Shown here: in pieces, positions 1-8,317 of the stretch | Layout: each line of letters begins with the position of its first letter | Position numbering within the stretch: position 1 is the first letter of the stretch | From: Streptomyces yatensis | Lineage (GTDB): Bacteria; Actinomycetota; Actinomycetes; Streptomycetales; Streptomycetaceae | Length of the DNA: 64,000 nt | Assembly: GCF_018069625.1 (NCBI RefSeq) | Contig: NZ_CP072941.1 | Span: 8,556,001 to 8,620,000, forward strand | Reading direction: 5' to 3' | Made by a program: the position numbers and the translations under genes | The notes under the pieces: generated by a model | What the model was told of the DNA's origin: nothing | The model's database searches: none | Seen by the model: only the letters and a program-made list of their open reading frames with translations

Positions 1-189
1 CGGCACACGCTGGGCTCCAACTTCTTCCACTACATCCAGGACCCGTGGGGCAGTTGGATCGAGTACTCCAGCGATATGGACTGCATCACCGAGAACTGGA
101 AGGCGGGCGACTGGGACTGCCCGCCCGCCGTCTGGAGCCCCGAGATGCCGGCCGACTTCATCGTCAACCAGGAGCAGAAGCCCTCCTGA
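1..189 (+). CDS. VOC-fold extradiol-dioxygenase-like protein, C-terminal part only
   Basis: The frame is open from the first base and gives 62 residues before TGA; the start lies outside the window. The visible part (RHTLGSNFFHYIQDPWGSW, then IEYSSDMDCI) matches the end of the second vicinal-oxygen-chelate module of catechol 2,3-dioxygenase-type proteins. The His and the late Glu (WIEY) are at the usual metal-ligand positions of that module. The substrate cannot be told from this fragment. The convergent kinase gene ends 44 bases further on. Confidence 0.75.
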   Translation, partial: RHTLGSNFFHYIQDPWGSWIEYSSDMDCITENWKAGDWDCPPAVWSPEMPADFIVNQEQKPS

Positions 190-233
190 CCTCGGTGTTG
201 CGGGAGTCCTCGGGATACCCGGCGGGGCGGCGC

Positions 234-1763
234 TCAGATGTGCAGGGGGAGCAGAATGCGGAAAGTGGCGCCCTCGTCCGGGGCCGTACGGACCTCCACC
301 CGGCCGTGGTGGGCCGTCACCAGGGAGTCGACGATCGCGAGGCCGAGGCCCGCGCCGCCGCCCTGGGTGCGGCCACGGGCGTCGTCCGCGCGGTAGAAGC
401 GGTCGAAGGCGCGGGCGGCCTGCTCCGGGGACATCCCCGGGCCCTCGTCGTGGAGTTCCAGCACCGCCAGGCCGTCCTGGGTGCCGACGCCGATCCGGAC
501 CGGGGTGCCGGGCGGGGTGTGGGACACCGCGTTGCCGACGAGGTTGGAGGTCACCTGGCGCAGCCTCGCCTCGTCGCCGAGGACCGGCCCCGGCCCCGGC
601 GGGCCGCCACCGGGGCCGGTGAGGGTGACGGGGCGGCCGGGATCGAGCGCGCGCAGGTCGTGCAGGGCGTCGGCGGCCAGGGTGCGCAGATCCATCGGGG
701 TGAGACGGAGCGGGAGGTCCGCGGCGGCGGACTCGTCGAGGCGGGCGAGCAGCAACAGGTCCTCGACCAGCCGGACCAGCCGTGCCGCCTCCCGCTCGAT
801 GCGGCCCATGGCGGCGTCGACATCGGTGCGCTCGGGCATCCCGCCCATCCCGTACAGCTCGCTGAACCCCTTGATGCCGAAGAGGGGCGTACGCAGCTCA
901 TGGCTGGCGTCCGCGATGAAGCGGCGCATCCGCTCCGCGGCGGCCGCCCGCGCGGCGTCACTCGCCTCGATCCGGTCCAGCATGCCGTTGAGCGCCGCGG
1001 CCAGACGGCCGAGCTCGGTGCGGGAGGCGGCCAACTCCGGTACGCGGCTGGACAGATCGCCGTCCGCGATCGCCGCCGCGGTGGTCTCGATACGGCGCAG
1101 CGGGCGCAGCCCGCCGCGCACGGCGAACCACCCGGCCACGCCGAGCAGCGCCAGCACCACGGAGTCGATCAGCAACATCCGGGTGCCGAGCTGTCTGATC
1201 GTCCCGTTGACCTGGGTGAGCGAGCTGGCGACGACGACGCTGTGGCGGTCCGTGGCCTGCGCTTCCGGTACGGCGATCACCCGCCATGTCTCGCCGCCGT
1301 CGACGGCCGGGACCTCGAAGGGGTGGCGGTCGCGCCGGCCGACCGCCGTCGCGTCGAGGCGGGGCAGGGCGGGAGCGCTGTGTGCGGCGGGCCGGATGAC
1401 CCGCCGCACATGGCCGTTGGAGCCGAGGTAGGCGAGATAGATATCGCCGGTCAGGTGCTCCTCCACGGTGTCGCGCGCCTGTGGACTCCGATCGCCCGCC
1501 ACGTCGGGCAGGTCGGTCAGGCGCGCGGTGGCCGTGGCGGCGGTGCGGAGCCGCTGGTCGAGCTGATGCACCAGGTCCCGCTGGAACAGGGCGATGAGCA
1601 GGGCGTTGCTGCCGAGCAGGGCGACCACGAGCAGCAGCAGCGAGATCGCCAACAGACGGCCGCGCAGCGAGAACCGGCCCAGCAGCGAGAACCGGTCGCG
1701 CGGCGAGAACCGGTCGCGCGGCGAAGTCTTGCCCCGCGGCCCGCGCGCTGTTCTCCCGCTCAC
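234..1763 (-). CDS. Two-component sensor histidine kinase
   Basis: A 509-residue membrane kinase. Membrane helices lie at about 36-60 and 195-217, enclosing an extracytoplasmic sensor of about 135 residues. HAMP follows at about 218-270, then the dimerisation/phosphoacceptor box ADASHELRTP with His288, and an ATPase domain with N box (SNLVGNAVSH), G1 (DEGPGM) and G2 (GGGAGLGLAIV). All catalytic motifs are present. The cytoplasmic N-terminus holds a tandem motif (SPRDRF, SPRDRF, SLLGRF, SLRGR) encoded by near-direct DNA repeats, which is unusual. It shares a 4-base ATGA overlap with the response regulator upstream, so the two are translationally coupled partners. The signal is unknown. Confidence 0.93.
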   Translation of the reverse strand: MSGRTARGPRGKTSPRDRFSPRDRFSLLGRFSLRGRLLAISLLLLVVALLGSNALLIALFQRDLVHQLDQRLRTAATATARLTDLPDVAGDRSPQARDTVEEHLTGDIYLAYLGSNGHVRRVIRPAAHSAPALPRLDATAVGRRDRHPFEVPAVDGGETWRVIAVPEAQATDRHSVVVASSLTQVNGTIRQLGTRMLLIDSVVLALLGVAGWFAVRGGLRPLRRIETTAAAIADGDLSSRVPELAASRTELGRLAAALNGMLDRIEASDAARAAAAERMRRFIADASHELRTPLFGIKGFSELYGMGGMPERTDVDAAMGRIEREAARLVRLVEDLLLLARLDESAAADLPLRLTPMDLRTLAADALHDLRALDPGRPVTLTGPGGGPPGPGPVLGDEARLRQVTSNLVGNAVSHTPPGTPVRIGVGTQDGLAVLELHDEGPGMSPEQAARAFDRFYRADDARGRTQGGGAGLGLAIVDSLVTAHHGRVEVRTAPDEGATFRILLPLHI

Positions 1764-2464
1764 CGCCGGGGCCTGCGCAGCACATAGCCGGTGCCGCGCA
1801 CCGTATGGATCAGCTTCGGTTCGTCCAGGTCCACCTTGCGCCGCAGATAGCTGATGTAGGACGTGACGATGCTGTCGTCGCCCCCGAAGTCGTACTGCCA
1901 GACCAGCTCCAGGAGTTGCGACTTCGACAGCACCTGCCCGGCGTTCTCCATCAGCACGCGCAGCAGGCTGAACTCGGTCGGGGAGAGCTGTACGGGCTGC
2001 CCGTCCCGGGTCACCTGATGGCTGTCGGGGTCCAGCTCCAGATCACCGACGATCAGCCGGCCGTCCGCCTGCCGGCCGTTGGTCCGGCGCAGAATGGCCC
2101 GGATGCGCAGGACCAGCTCCTCCAGGTTGAACGGCTTGGTGACATAGTCGTCGCCGCCCGCCCGGAGCCCGCTGATCCTGTCCTCGGGCGCGTCGCGGGC
2201 GGTGAGGAACAACACCGGCGGATGCCCCGCCGTGGCAGGGGGATGCTGCCCGCGCAACCGGCGGACGACCTCGAAGCCGTCGATGTCGGGCAGCATCACA
2301 TCCAGCACGATCAGATCGGGACGTCGCTCCCGCACCGCGGCCAGCGCCTCCGCACCGGTCGCGACCGGGACCACGGCGAAGTCCGCCAGCCGCAGGCTCG
2401 CGGAGAGCAACTCGCGCAGCGTCGGCTCGTCTTCCACCACCAGCAGTCGTTCCGATGCCGTCAT
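1760..2464 (-). CDS. OmpR/PhoB-family response regulator
   Basis: A 234-residue protein with a receiver domain (acidic pocket E11/D12, phosphoacceptor Asp55 in LIVLDVMLPD, conserved Lys110 in YVTKPF) and a C-terminal winged helix ending GTGYVLR. It is the cognate partner of the kinase encoded just downstream (ATGA overlap). The next operon upstream encodes an MFS exporter and an ABC-2 transporter on the same strand, with its last stop 58 bases away. These are plausible targets, but no binding site was identified. Confidence 0.94.
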   Translation of the reverse strand: MTASERLLVVEDEPTLRELLSASLRLADFAVVPVATGAEALAAVRERRPDLIVLDVMLPDIDGFEVVRRLRGQHPPATAGHPPVLFLTARDAPEDRISGLRAGGDDYVTKPFNLEELVLRIRAILRRTNGRQADGRLIVGDLELDPDSHQVTRDGQPVQLSPTEFSLLRVLMENAGQVLSKSQLLELVWQYDFGGDDSIVTSYISYLRRKVDLDEPKLIHTVRGTGYVLRRPRR

Positions 2465-2522
2465 CCGCCGTCCCGTCCCGTCACGTCCCCGCCGATCGTC
2501 CGCCCTTTAGCCTTCCGGCCCG

Positions 2523-3338
2523 CTACGCATCGCGCTTGCGAAAGACGATGAACGCCGCGGTCAGCAGGGCCGCGACACACCCTGCCATGACGGCGAGCCC
2601 GGACCAGGGCGCCAGCAGCGCCGGATCCCGGTAGCCGGTGATGATCTGTCCGCCCGCGAGGGGCGGCCAGTACTTCGCCACCCGGTCACCGAGCGCCCCG
2701 GGCAGAGCCGGCGCGAATGCCTGCACGATCAGCAGCACGCCGAACAGGGTCGTCACCGTCGCCGTCGTACTGCGGATCACCGCGCCGATCGCCAGCCCGA
2801 AAAGGCCCGCGAGCGTCAGATAGAGCCCACCGCCCAGAATCCCGCGCAGCGCCTGGGGATCGGACAGACCGAGGTGCGGAGCGTCCGCACCCGCCAGCGC
2901 CGCCTGCCCGACGAGAAAGCCGCTGAGCGACACCAGCAGCCCGACCGGCAGCACGACCGCGACCAGGACCGTGGCCTTGGCGGCCAGTACGCGGGCCCGG
3001 TGCGGTACGGCCGTCAGCGTGCTGACGATGGTACGGGCACCGTACTCGGAGGTGATCACCAGAGCGCCCAGCAGGCCGAGGGCGATCTGGGCCAGCAGAT
3101 AGCCGCGCAGACTGGTGGCCAGCGGGTCGAAGGCGGCCTGGTCGGCGGCCGTCAGGTCGCCGTATTCGCCCCCGGCGGATGTGCCGTTCAGCGAGGCGAG
3201 ACCTATACAGAACGCCAGGGTGCCGAGGATGACATGGACGGTCGACCGCATGGTACGGATCTTGATCCACTCGGCGCGCAGGCAGTGCGGGAACGTTGCC
3301 CGGCCCGCCGGTGCGGTGGCCGTGGCGCTCCCGCTCAT
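2523..3338 (-). CDS. ABC-2 type transporter permease
   Basis: A 271-residue integral membrane protein with about six predicted helices (for example LLAQIALGLLGALVI near 83-97 and a C-terminal GLAVMAGCVAALLTAAFIVF) and a short cytoplasmic N-terminus. The layout is that of ABC-2 permeases that pair with DrrA/CcmA-like ATPases for export or self-resistance. The start overlaps the stop of the ATPase gene by 4 bases (ATGA), so the two are coupled subunits. The substrate is unknown. Confidence 0.9.
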   Translation of the reverse strand: MSGSATATAPAGRATFPHCLRAEWIKIRTMRSTVHVILGTLAFCIGLASLNGTSAGGEYGDLTAADQAAFDPLATSLRGYLLAQIALGLLGALVITSEYGARTIVSTLTAVPHRARVLAAKATVLVAVVLPVGLLVSLSGFLVGQAALAGADAPHLGLSDPQALRGILGGGLYLTLAGLFGLAIGAVIRSTTATVTTLFGVLLIVQAFAPALPGALGDRVAKYWPPLAGGQIITGYRDPALLAPWSGLAVMAGCVAALLTAAFIVFRKRDA

Positions 3339-4309
3339 CGGCTCGCCTCCATCATCTCGGTGTTCTCGGTGTTCTGGGGGTTCTCCGTGTTATCCGCGGC
3401 CTCCGTGTTCTCCGCGTGGTATTCGAGGGCGTCGCGCGTCAGGTCCATGAATGCCTGCTCCAACGACGGTTGGCGAGGCGTCAGTTCGTGCAGCTCCAGC
3501 CCGGCCTTCGCGGCCAGTGCGCCGATCTCGGCCGCGTCCATCCCGGTCACCACCAGACCGTCCGCGCCGTCCGCACGCACCTCCGCCGCCGGTGACAGCA
3601 TTCGGCGCAGCGAGTCCGTCCGCGGACCGCGCACCAGGACCTCACGGCCGGAGTGCGTGTCGATGAACGTCTCCATGGCGGTGTCCGCGATCAGCCGTCC
3701 GCGGCCGATGACGATGAGGTGGTCGGCGGTGAGTTCCATCTCGCTCATCAGATGGCTGGACATCAGCACCGCGCGCCCCTCGGCGGCCATCCGCCGCATG
3801 AGCCCGCGGATCCAGACGATTCCCTCCGGGTCGAGACCGTTGAGCGGCTCGTCGAATACCAGCGCCGGGGGATCGCCCAGCAGCGCCGCGGCGATGCCGA
3901 GCCGCTGCCGCATGCCGAGCGAGAACGTCCCGGTTCTGCGGCCGGCCACGCTCTCGAGACCCACCTCCGCCAGCACCTTCGCCACCCGGTCGCGCGGGAT
4001 TCCATTGCTCGCCGCGAGCGCCAGCAGATGGTGGTAGGCCGTACGGCTGGGCAGCACCGCGCCCGCGTCCAGCAGCGCGCCGACGGCCTTCAGCGGCGCG
4101 GGCTGCGCGGAGTACGGGCGCCCGCCGATGGTGGCGGTCCCCGAACTGGCGGCGTCCAGGCCCAGCATCATCCGCAGGGTGGTCGACTTCCCCGCGCCGT
4201 TGGGACCGAGGAACCCGGTCACTTCCCCCGGGCGGACGGCGAACGTCAGATCGTCGACGGCCAGGACGTCGCCGTAGCGCTTGGTGAGTCCGTGGACTTC
4301 GAACATCAT
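3335..4309 (-). CDS. ABC transporter ATP-binding protein (export type)
   Basis: A 324-residue protein starting MMFEVHGLTKRYG. Walker A is GPNGAGKST (35-43), the signature is SLGMRQR (130-136), Walker B is ALVFDEP (149-155), and the H-loop lies in MSSHLMSE. A DrrA-type C-terminal extension follows. The reading frame stays open far upstream, but Met at 4309 is the real start because it overlaps the MFS stop as ATGA and opens the ATPase fold. Oddly, the last 26 residues are a low-complexity tail with repeated NTE units, encoded by a short DNA repeat. Partner: the permease that follows. Confidence 0.92.
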   Translation of the reverse strand: MMFEVHGLTKRYGDVLAVDDLTFAVRPGEVTGFLGPNGAGKSTTLRMMLGLDAASSGTATIGGRPYSAQPAPLKAVGALLDAGAVLPSRTAYHHLLALAASNGIPRDRVAKVLAEVGLESVAGRRTGTFSLGMRQRLGIAAALLGDPPALVFDEPLNGLDPEGIVWIRGLMRRMAAEGRAVLMSSHLMSEMELTADHLIVIGRGRLIADTAMETFIDTHSGREVLVRGPRTDSLRRMLSPAAEVRADGADGLVVTGMDAAEIGALAAKAGLELHELTPRQPSLEQAFMDLTRDALEYHAENTEAADNTENPQNTENTEMMEASR

Positions 4310-5796
4310 GACTCCAGAACCGACGGTGTGCGGGATGCGCTCCGTCGTCGCGGACGGCCCCGGCCGCCCTGGGTGCGCAGCAGGATGACGGCCACGACGG
4401 CGGCGGCCAGGAACGCGATGGCCGCCATGGCGGTGTAACTGTGTATGCCCGTAGCGGAGTTGAGAGTCTTTCCATCGACGACCGTGTTGGTGGACTGGAG
4501 TACGGCCGACCCCACGAACTTCAGAATCACCGCCCCCGCCGCGACCATGACCATCACCATGCTGGACACGACGCCCTGTCGTTCCGGCGGCGCGAGCGTC
4601 GCCGCCATGTTGAAGCCGGAGGTCACGAGCGTTCCCGCGGTGAGACTCAGCAGGAAGGAGCACACGACCGCGAGGTGGAGTACGGAGTCCCCGAAGAACA
4701 TCCCGACGGTGCCCACCGATCCGAGTGCTATTCCACCCGCCAGTGTCGCGGCCGGCCCGAAGCGTGTCCCGAGCGCCCCGGCCAGGGTGCCGCCGAGCAC
4801 GATGCCGATCGCCGGTATGCCGTACAGCATGGCCAGCGCCCCCGGGGCCGCGACTCCGTATCCGAGCTGCTGATCCGGCGAGACCTTGGCGATGACGCCG
4901 AAGAGCGTCAGCATGCTCTGATACGCACCGGTTCCGAAGGCGACCACGAGGAGCGTGAGCGCCAGGGGCCGGCCGAGGTTCCTGATGTCGATCACGGGCT
5001 CGGGCACCCGGCTCGCCACCAGGAACCACCTGGCCAGTGCCGCGCCGCCGCCGACGAGGAGGGCGAGCGGGCCCACGGCGAACCAGCCGAACTCCGCCCC
5101 GAGGCTCACATAGCTGAGCACCGCCGCCAGACCTCCACCGAGGAGAACGGCTTCGGCGATGTCGAGCTTGCCCGGTGTCTTGAGCGTGGACGGGGGAACG
5201 AGGCGGTGCACGAGAACCGCGGCGATGGCCGCGAACACCGCCGATGCCACGAACACACTCCGCCAGCCGAACTCCCCTGCCGTCAGCTCGAAGAGCGACG
5301 GCATGACGATGCTGAGGAGCGCCGAGCCGGAGGTCACGATGCCCGTGGCGATCATCGCCATATCGGGTGCGCACATGTCACGGATGAGAGCGACGGTGAG
5401 GAAGACGGCTCCCACGGCCGCTCCCTGCAGCAGGCGCCCGAGGATGAACACCCACAGGTTGGGCGCGACGAGGCACACCAGGGCGCCCACCAGGGCGGTG
5501 ATCAACGTCATGATCAGCACCCTGCGTTTGCCGTGGATGTCGGCGCCCTTTCCGAGCAGCGGCGCCCACATCGCACCCGCCAGCAGCGAGCTGGCGTCAA
5601 TCCACGCCGACTGATCGGTGCCGAAGTGGTCGAGCATTTCGGGGAGGACGAGGAGTGGCGCCGTGACCACCGTGTCCACCATGGTGTTCACCAGAATCAG
5701 GATGGCCACCTGGCCGATGAGCCGTCTGTTCCACTGTGTGTGTGGTGCGCTGTCGAGCAGTCCGGTGCCGGTACTGGCAATGCCGCTGTTCCGCAT
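4306..5796 (-). CDS. MFS drug-exporter-type transporter (DHA2-like)
   Basis: A 496-residue transporter with about 14 hydrophobic segments. The MFS signature between helices 2 and 3 is present (LLGKGADIHGKRRVLI), and a motif-C-like stretch follows. ATG at 5796 was preferred over the open frame to 5931 because hydrophobic homology begins shortly after it and a purine-rich AAAGGG lies upstream. It is the first gene of an operon with the ABC ATPase and permease (ATGA overlaps at both junctions). Placing an H+-antiporter and an ABC exporter in one unit suggests efflux of one toxic or signalling compound, which the sequence does not identify. Confidence 0.88.
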   Translation of the reverse strand: MRNSGIASTGTGLLDSAPHTQWNRRLIGQVAILILVNTMVDTVVTAPLLVLPEMLDHFGTDQSAWIDASSLLAGAMWAPLLGKGADIHGKRRVLIMTLITALVGALVCLVAPNLWVFILGRLLQGAAVGAVFLTVALIRDMCAPDMAMIATGIVTSGSALLSIVMPSLFELTAGEFGWRSVFVASAVFAAIAAVLVHRLVPPSTLKTPGKLDIAEAVLLGGGLAAVLSYVSLGAEFGWFAVGPLALLVGGGAALARWFLVASRVPEPVIDIRNLGRPLALTLLVVAFGTGAYQSMLTLFGVIAKVSPDQQLGYGVAAPGALAMLYGIPAIGIVLGGTLAGALGTRFGPAATLAGGIALGSVGTVGMFFGDSVLHLAVVCSFLLSLTAGTLVTSGFNMAATLAPPERQGVVSSMVMVMVAAGAVILKFVGSAVLQSTNTVVDGKTLNSATGIHSYTAMAAIAFLAAAVVAVILLRTQGGRGRPRRRSASRTPSVLES

Positions 5797-6047
5797 GAAG
5801 CACTCGTCGCCCTTTCTGGGCTCGTACGTTCTGGACTCGCATGGGGGCGAGCGTGCGCACCGCGGTGGCGCGCACCACCTCACAGTGATCCGCTCTTCTG
5901 GGCCGGAGCTGCGCGAGTGTGAGTGCGCCATGCGAACGGGAAGTCCCGTACGACGGGAACCGGCAGGCCGCGGCGGTCGACCGGCCTGGAACTCTCAGAA
6001 AACTCACAGAAAGCGGCCCACCGGCGCGCCCTGTGGAGCCGCTTGCA

Positions 6048-6063
6048 CTCAACCGCGGTTGAG
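6048..6063. promoter_or_regulatory. Perfect 16-bp palindrome, probable repressor operator
   Basis: CTCAACCGCGGTTGAG is a perfect palindrome in the gap left of the decayed transporter. Sites of this size are typical operators of MarR/TetR-type repressors of efflux genes. It may be the surviving operator of the ruined gene that follows it, because it lies directly before the first recognisable codons. The roughly 250 bases between it and the MFS start at 5796 hold no convincing gene and presumably contain the promoter of the MFS/ABC operon. Confidence 0.45.
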
Positions 6064-6065
6064 CC

Positions 6066-6470
6066 AGCACGCTGATCGCGTCGTCGCCGCATTCACCGTC
6101 GGGATGAGCCTCTTCACCATGGCCTGGCCGCCCGGCTGACCGGCACGGCCGAGCTGCTGCTGGCCACCCGCGCCGTTCAGGGGCTGGGCGGCGCGGCACT
6201 GCTGATGCCCGTGACGCTGTCCCTGCTGAACACCACCTTCACCGAGCCGGCCCGGCGCGCCCGCGCGCTCGGCACCTGGAGCGCCATCGGCGCCCTCGGC
6301 GCCGCGTCCGGGCCGGTGATCGGCGGGCTGCTCACCCAATGGGCCGGCTGGCGCTGGGTCTTCCCCATCACCGTGCCGGTCGGCGTGCTGGCCGTCGTGG
6401 CCGCCGGCCCCGTCCTCCCGCCACGGCGGGACGTCCGCCCCCGTCCGCGGCTGGACGTGGTCGGCGCGAA
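6066..6470 (+). pseudogene. Remnant of an EmrB/QacA-family MFS transporter
   Basis: Two adjacent frames carry pieces of one protein. The first reads FTVGMSLFTMA and breaks near 6120. The frame shifted by one continues LAARLTGTAELLLATRAVQG, then LLMPVTLSLLNTTF and GGLLTQWAGWRWVF, the most conserved part of DHA2 drug:H+ antiporters (helices 3-6). The N-terminal helices and everything after LDVVGA near 6468 are missing, where the 3' end of the opposite-strand FmdB-like gene begins. At least one frameshift plus deletions at both ends make it non-functional. Confidence 0.8.
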
Positions 6471-6472
6471 GC

Positions 6473-6937
6473 TCAGTCGTCTGTCGCGGGGCGGCTCTTG
6501 GCGCTCCCGTGATCGTGGCCGTGTGCATGCGAGTGCCCCTGCCCGTGAGAGTGGCCGTGGCCATGCCCGGCCCCTTCCGAGGGAGCGGGCACCGCGTCGC
6601 CCGCGCGCAGCGGCGCCGCCTCGTATCTCCCTTCGTGGGCGACGATCGGCCGCCGGTCCCCGGCGAGTTCGGGGTACTTGTCCTCCAGCTTCTGCCGGGA
6701 CTCGGCCGTACGCCGCAGACCGGTCACATAGTCACGGTCGCCGCGGTACGTCCCCTTCCAGGTCTGTGGCATGCGCTCCGGCGGCGGTGGCACGGCGGCG
6801 GTGCCACCCAGGGCGAAGTCGCTGGGTATCTTGCGGGTGGCGCCGCCGCACTCCGGGCAGCTCGGCAGTGGTGCGGTGTACGACTGGATCACCTCGAAGC
6901 GGTGTCCGGTCGCGCAGGCGAGTTCATAGATGGCCAT
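6473..6937 (-). CDS. FmdB-family zinc-ribbon protein with His-rich tail
   Basis: A 154-residue protein. The N-terminal FmdB/CxxC regulatory fold has an incomplete ribbon: a single Cys (LACATGH) replaces the usual first CxxC pair, and CPEC follows at about 28-31. The middle is variable and the last 35 residues are dominated by His-Gly-Ser (GHGHGHSHGQGHSHAHGHDH), a likely metal-binding tail. It lies 12 bases after the Fe-dependent dehydrogenase gene in the same operon. A role in metal supply or sensing for that enzyme is conceivable but is inference only. Confidence 0.8.
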   Translation of the reverse strand: MAIYELACATGHRFEVIQSYTAPLPSCPECGGATRKIPSDFALGGTAAVPPPPERMPQTWKGTYRGDRDYVTGLRRTAESRQKLEDKYPELAGDRRPIVAHEGRYEAAPLRAGDAVPAPSEGAGHGHGHSHGQGHSHAHGHDHGSAKSRPATDD

Positions 6938-6949
6938 GGGTCCCTCACA

Positions 6950-8239
6950 TCACCAGAGCGTCAGAGAGCGGTCGAGGATGCCGGCCACGTCGTCCTCGGT
7001 GACCGTGCGCGGGGCGGTGGACAGCAGTCGCTGCTGCTTCATGGCGCCTTCCACCAGCGCCGGGATGTCTCCCTCGCCGTAGCCGACACCGCCGATGCCG
7101 TTGGGCATGCCGATGTCGCGCATCAACCGCTCGATCGCGGTGGGCAGATACTCGGCGGGGTCGGCGGGGCGCTCCATCCCCGGGGCGAGGAGTTCCGCGG
7201 CCCGCAGATGCCGCTCGGGCTGGGCGGAGAAGGTGAAGCGGAACGCCTCCGGCGCGGTGAGCGAGACCGCCATGCCGTGGGGCACCATCGGCTCGTGTGC
7301 GGGGTAGCCCGCGGGGTGGAAGTCCTTCACCCGTCCGGCGATCGGGTAGGCGTTGGCATGCGGGATGTGGACGCCCGCGTTGCCGAAGCCGAGACCGGCG
7401 AAGGTTGCCGCCAGCGCCATGTCGGAGCGCGCCCGGGGGTCGTCGCCGTCGCGGACCGCGGTGCGGAAGGACCGCGCGAGCAGGTGCAGCGCCCGTTCCG
7501 ACCATGCGTCGGAGATGGGATTGGCGCCGCAGTACGGCACCCGCTGCTCGGGGCGCTTGTGCGGGTAGGTGTCGTACGGGCGGGCCGTGTAGCTCTCCAG
7601 CGCGTGGCACAGGATGTCCATGCCGCTGGCGGCGGTCACCCCGGCGGGCTGGGTGAAGGTCAGCTCCGGGTCGATGACCGCGAGCGTGGGCCGCAGGCGG
7701 GCGTGGCTGATGCCGGTCTTGACCTTCAGCTCCAGGACGTCGAGCACACAGATGGTGGTGCTCTCCGCGCCGGTTCCGGTGGTGGTGGGGACCGCGACCA
7801 GCGGCTTGAGCGATTTCGCGGGCGCCAGCGCCCTGCCCACCGGCGCGTTGATGTAGTCCATCAGCTCGCCGGGGTTGGTGCTCAGCAGGTTGACGGCCTT
7901 GGCGGTGTCGATGCTGGAGCCGCCGCCCACCGCGACGAAGGCGTCCCACGGGCCCGACGCCAGCGCATGGTCGACCGCCTCCCGCAGGCTGACGTCGGTG
8001 GGCTCCACGTGGACGCCGGCGAAGACGTGGGCTTCGATGCCGAACGCGGACATCCGCTCGGCGATGCGGTGCGGCGCGCCGGTGGCGGCCACCCCGGCGT
8101 CGGTGATCACGAGGACCCGGCGGGCCCCGTGCTGGGCGAGGTCGTAGCCGATCTCGTCGGATGCTCCCGGCCCGAACTTCAGCGCCGGGGCGCCGTAGGT
8201 GAAAACGGATTCGGGTCCGGCCGGAGCGGTGGTGCTCAT
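6950..8239 (-). CDS. Iron-containing alcohol dehydrogenase, hydroxyacid-oxoacid transhydrogenase type
   Basis: A 429-residue group III (Fe) dehydrogenase. The nucleotide site is GGGSSIDTAK (105-114), followed by PTTTGTGAES (151-160) and metal-ligand histidines in ILCHALES, HIPHANAYP and MVPHGMA. The segment around ANPISDAWSERALHLL and AGLGFGNAGVHIPHA matches hydroxyacid-oxoacid transhydrogenase (ADHFE1 type). That enzyme oxidises 4-hydroxybutyrate to succinic semialdehyde while reducing 2-oxoglutarate. It lies directly downstream of a lactonase-fold gene (78-base gap), a pairing known from the Agrobacterium attKLM/blcABC butyrolactone operon. Other hydroxyacids are possible. Confidence 0.85.
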   Translation of the reverse strand: MSTTAPAGPESVFTYGAPALKFGPGASDEIGYDLAQHGARRVLVITDAGVAATGAPHRIAERMSAFGIEAHVFAGVHVEPTDVSLREAVDHALASGPWDAFVAVGGGSSIDTAKAVNLLSTNPGELMDYINAPVGRALAPAKSLKPLVAVPTTTGTGAESTTICVLDVLELKVKTGISHARLRPTLAVIDPELTFTQPAGVTAASGMDILCHALESYTARPYDTYPHKRPEQRVPYCGANPISDAWSERALHLLARSFRTAVRDGDDPRARSDMALAATFAGLGFGNAGVHIPHANAYPIAGRVKDFHPAGYPAHEPMVPHGMAVSLTAPEAFRFTFSAQPERHLRAAELLAPGMERPADPAEYLPTAIERLMRDIGMPNGIGGVGYGEGDIPALVEGAMKQQRLLSTAPRTVTEDDVAGILDRSLTLW

Positions 8240-8317
8240 ACGCGTCCCTCCTGGGGATCGGTTGGGTCCCAGCGACGCGGCGAAACGGTACCGGAGCGCC
8301 GGCCGGGACCCGGACGA

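Noticed and set aside
4310..5374. Upstream extension of the ABC ATPase frame
   Set aside because: It overlaps the MFS gene antisense to nothing but in a shifted frame, and the ATPase fold starts at 4309 with a coupled ATGA.
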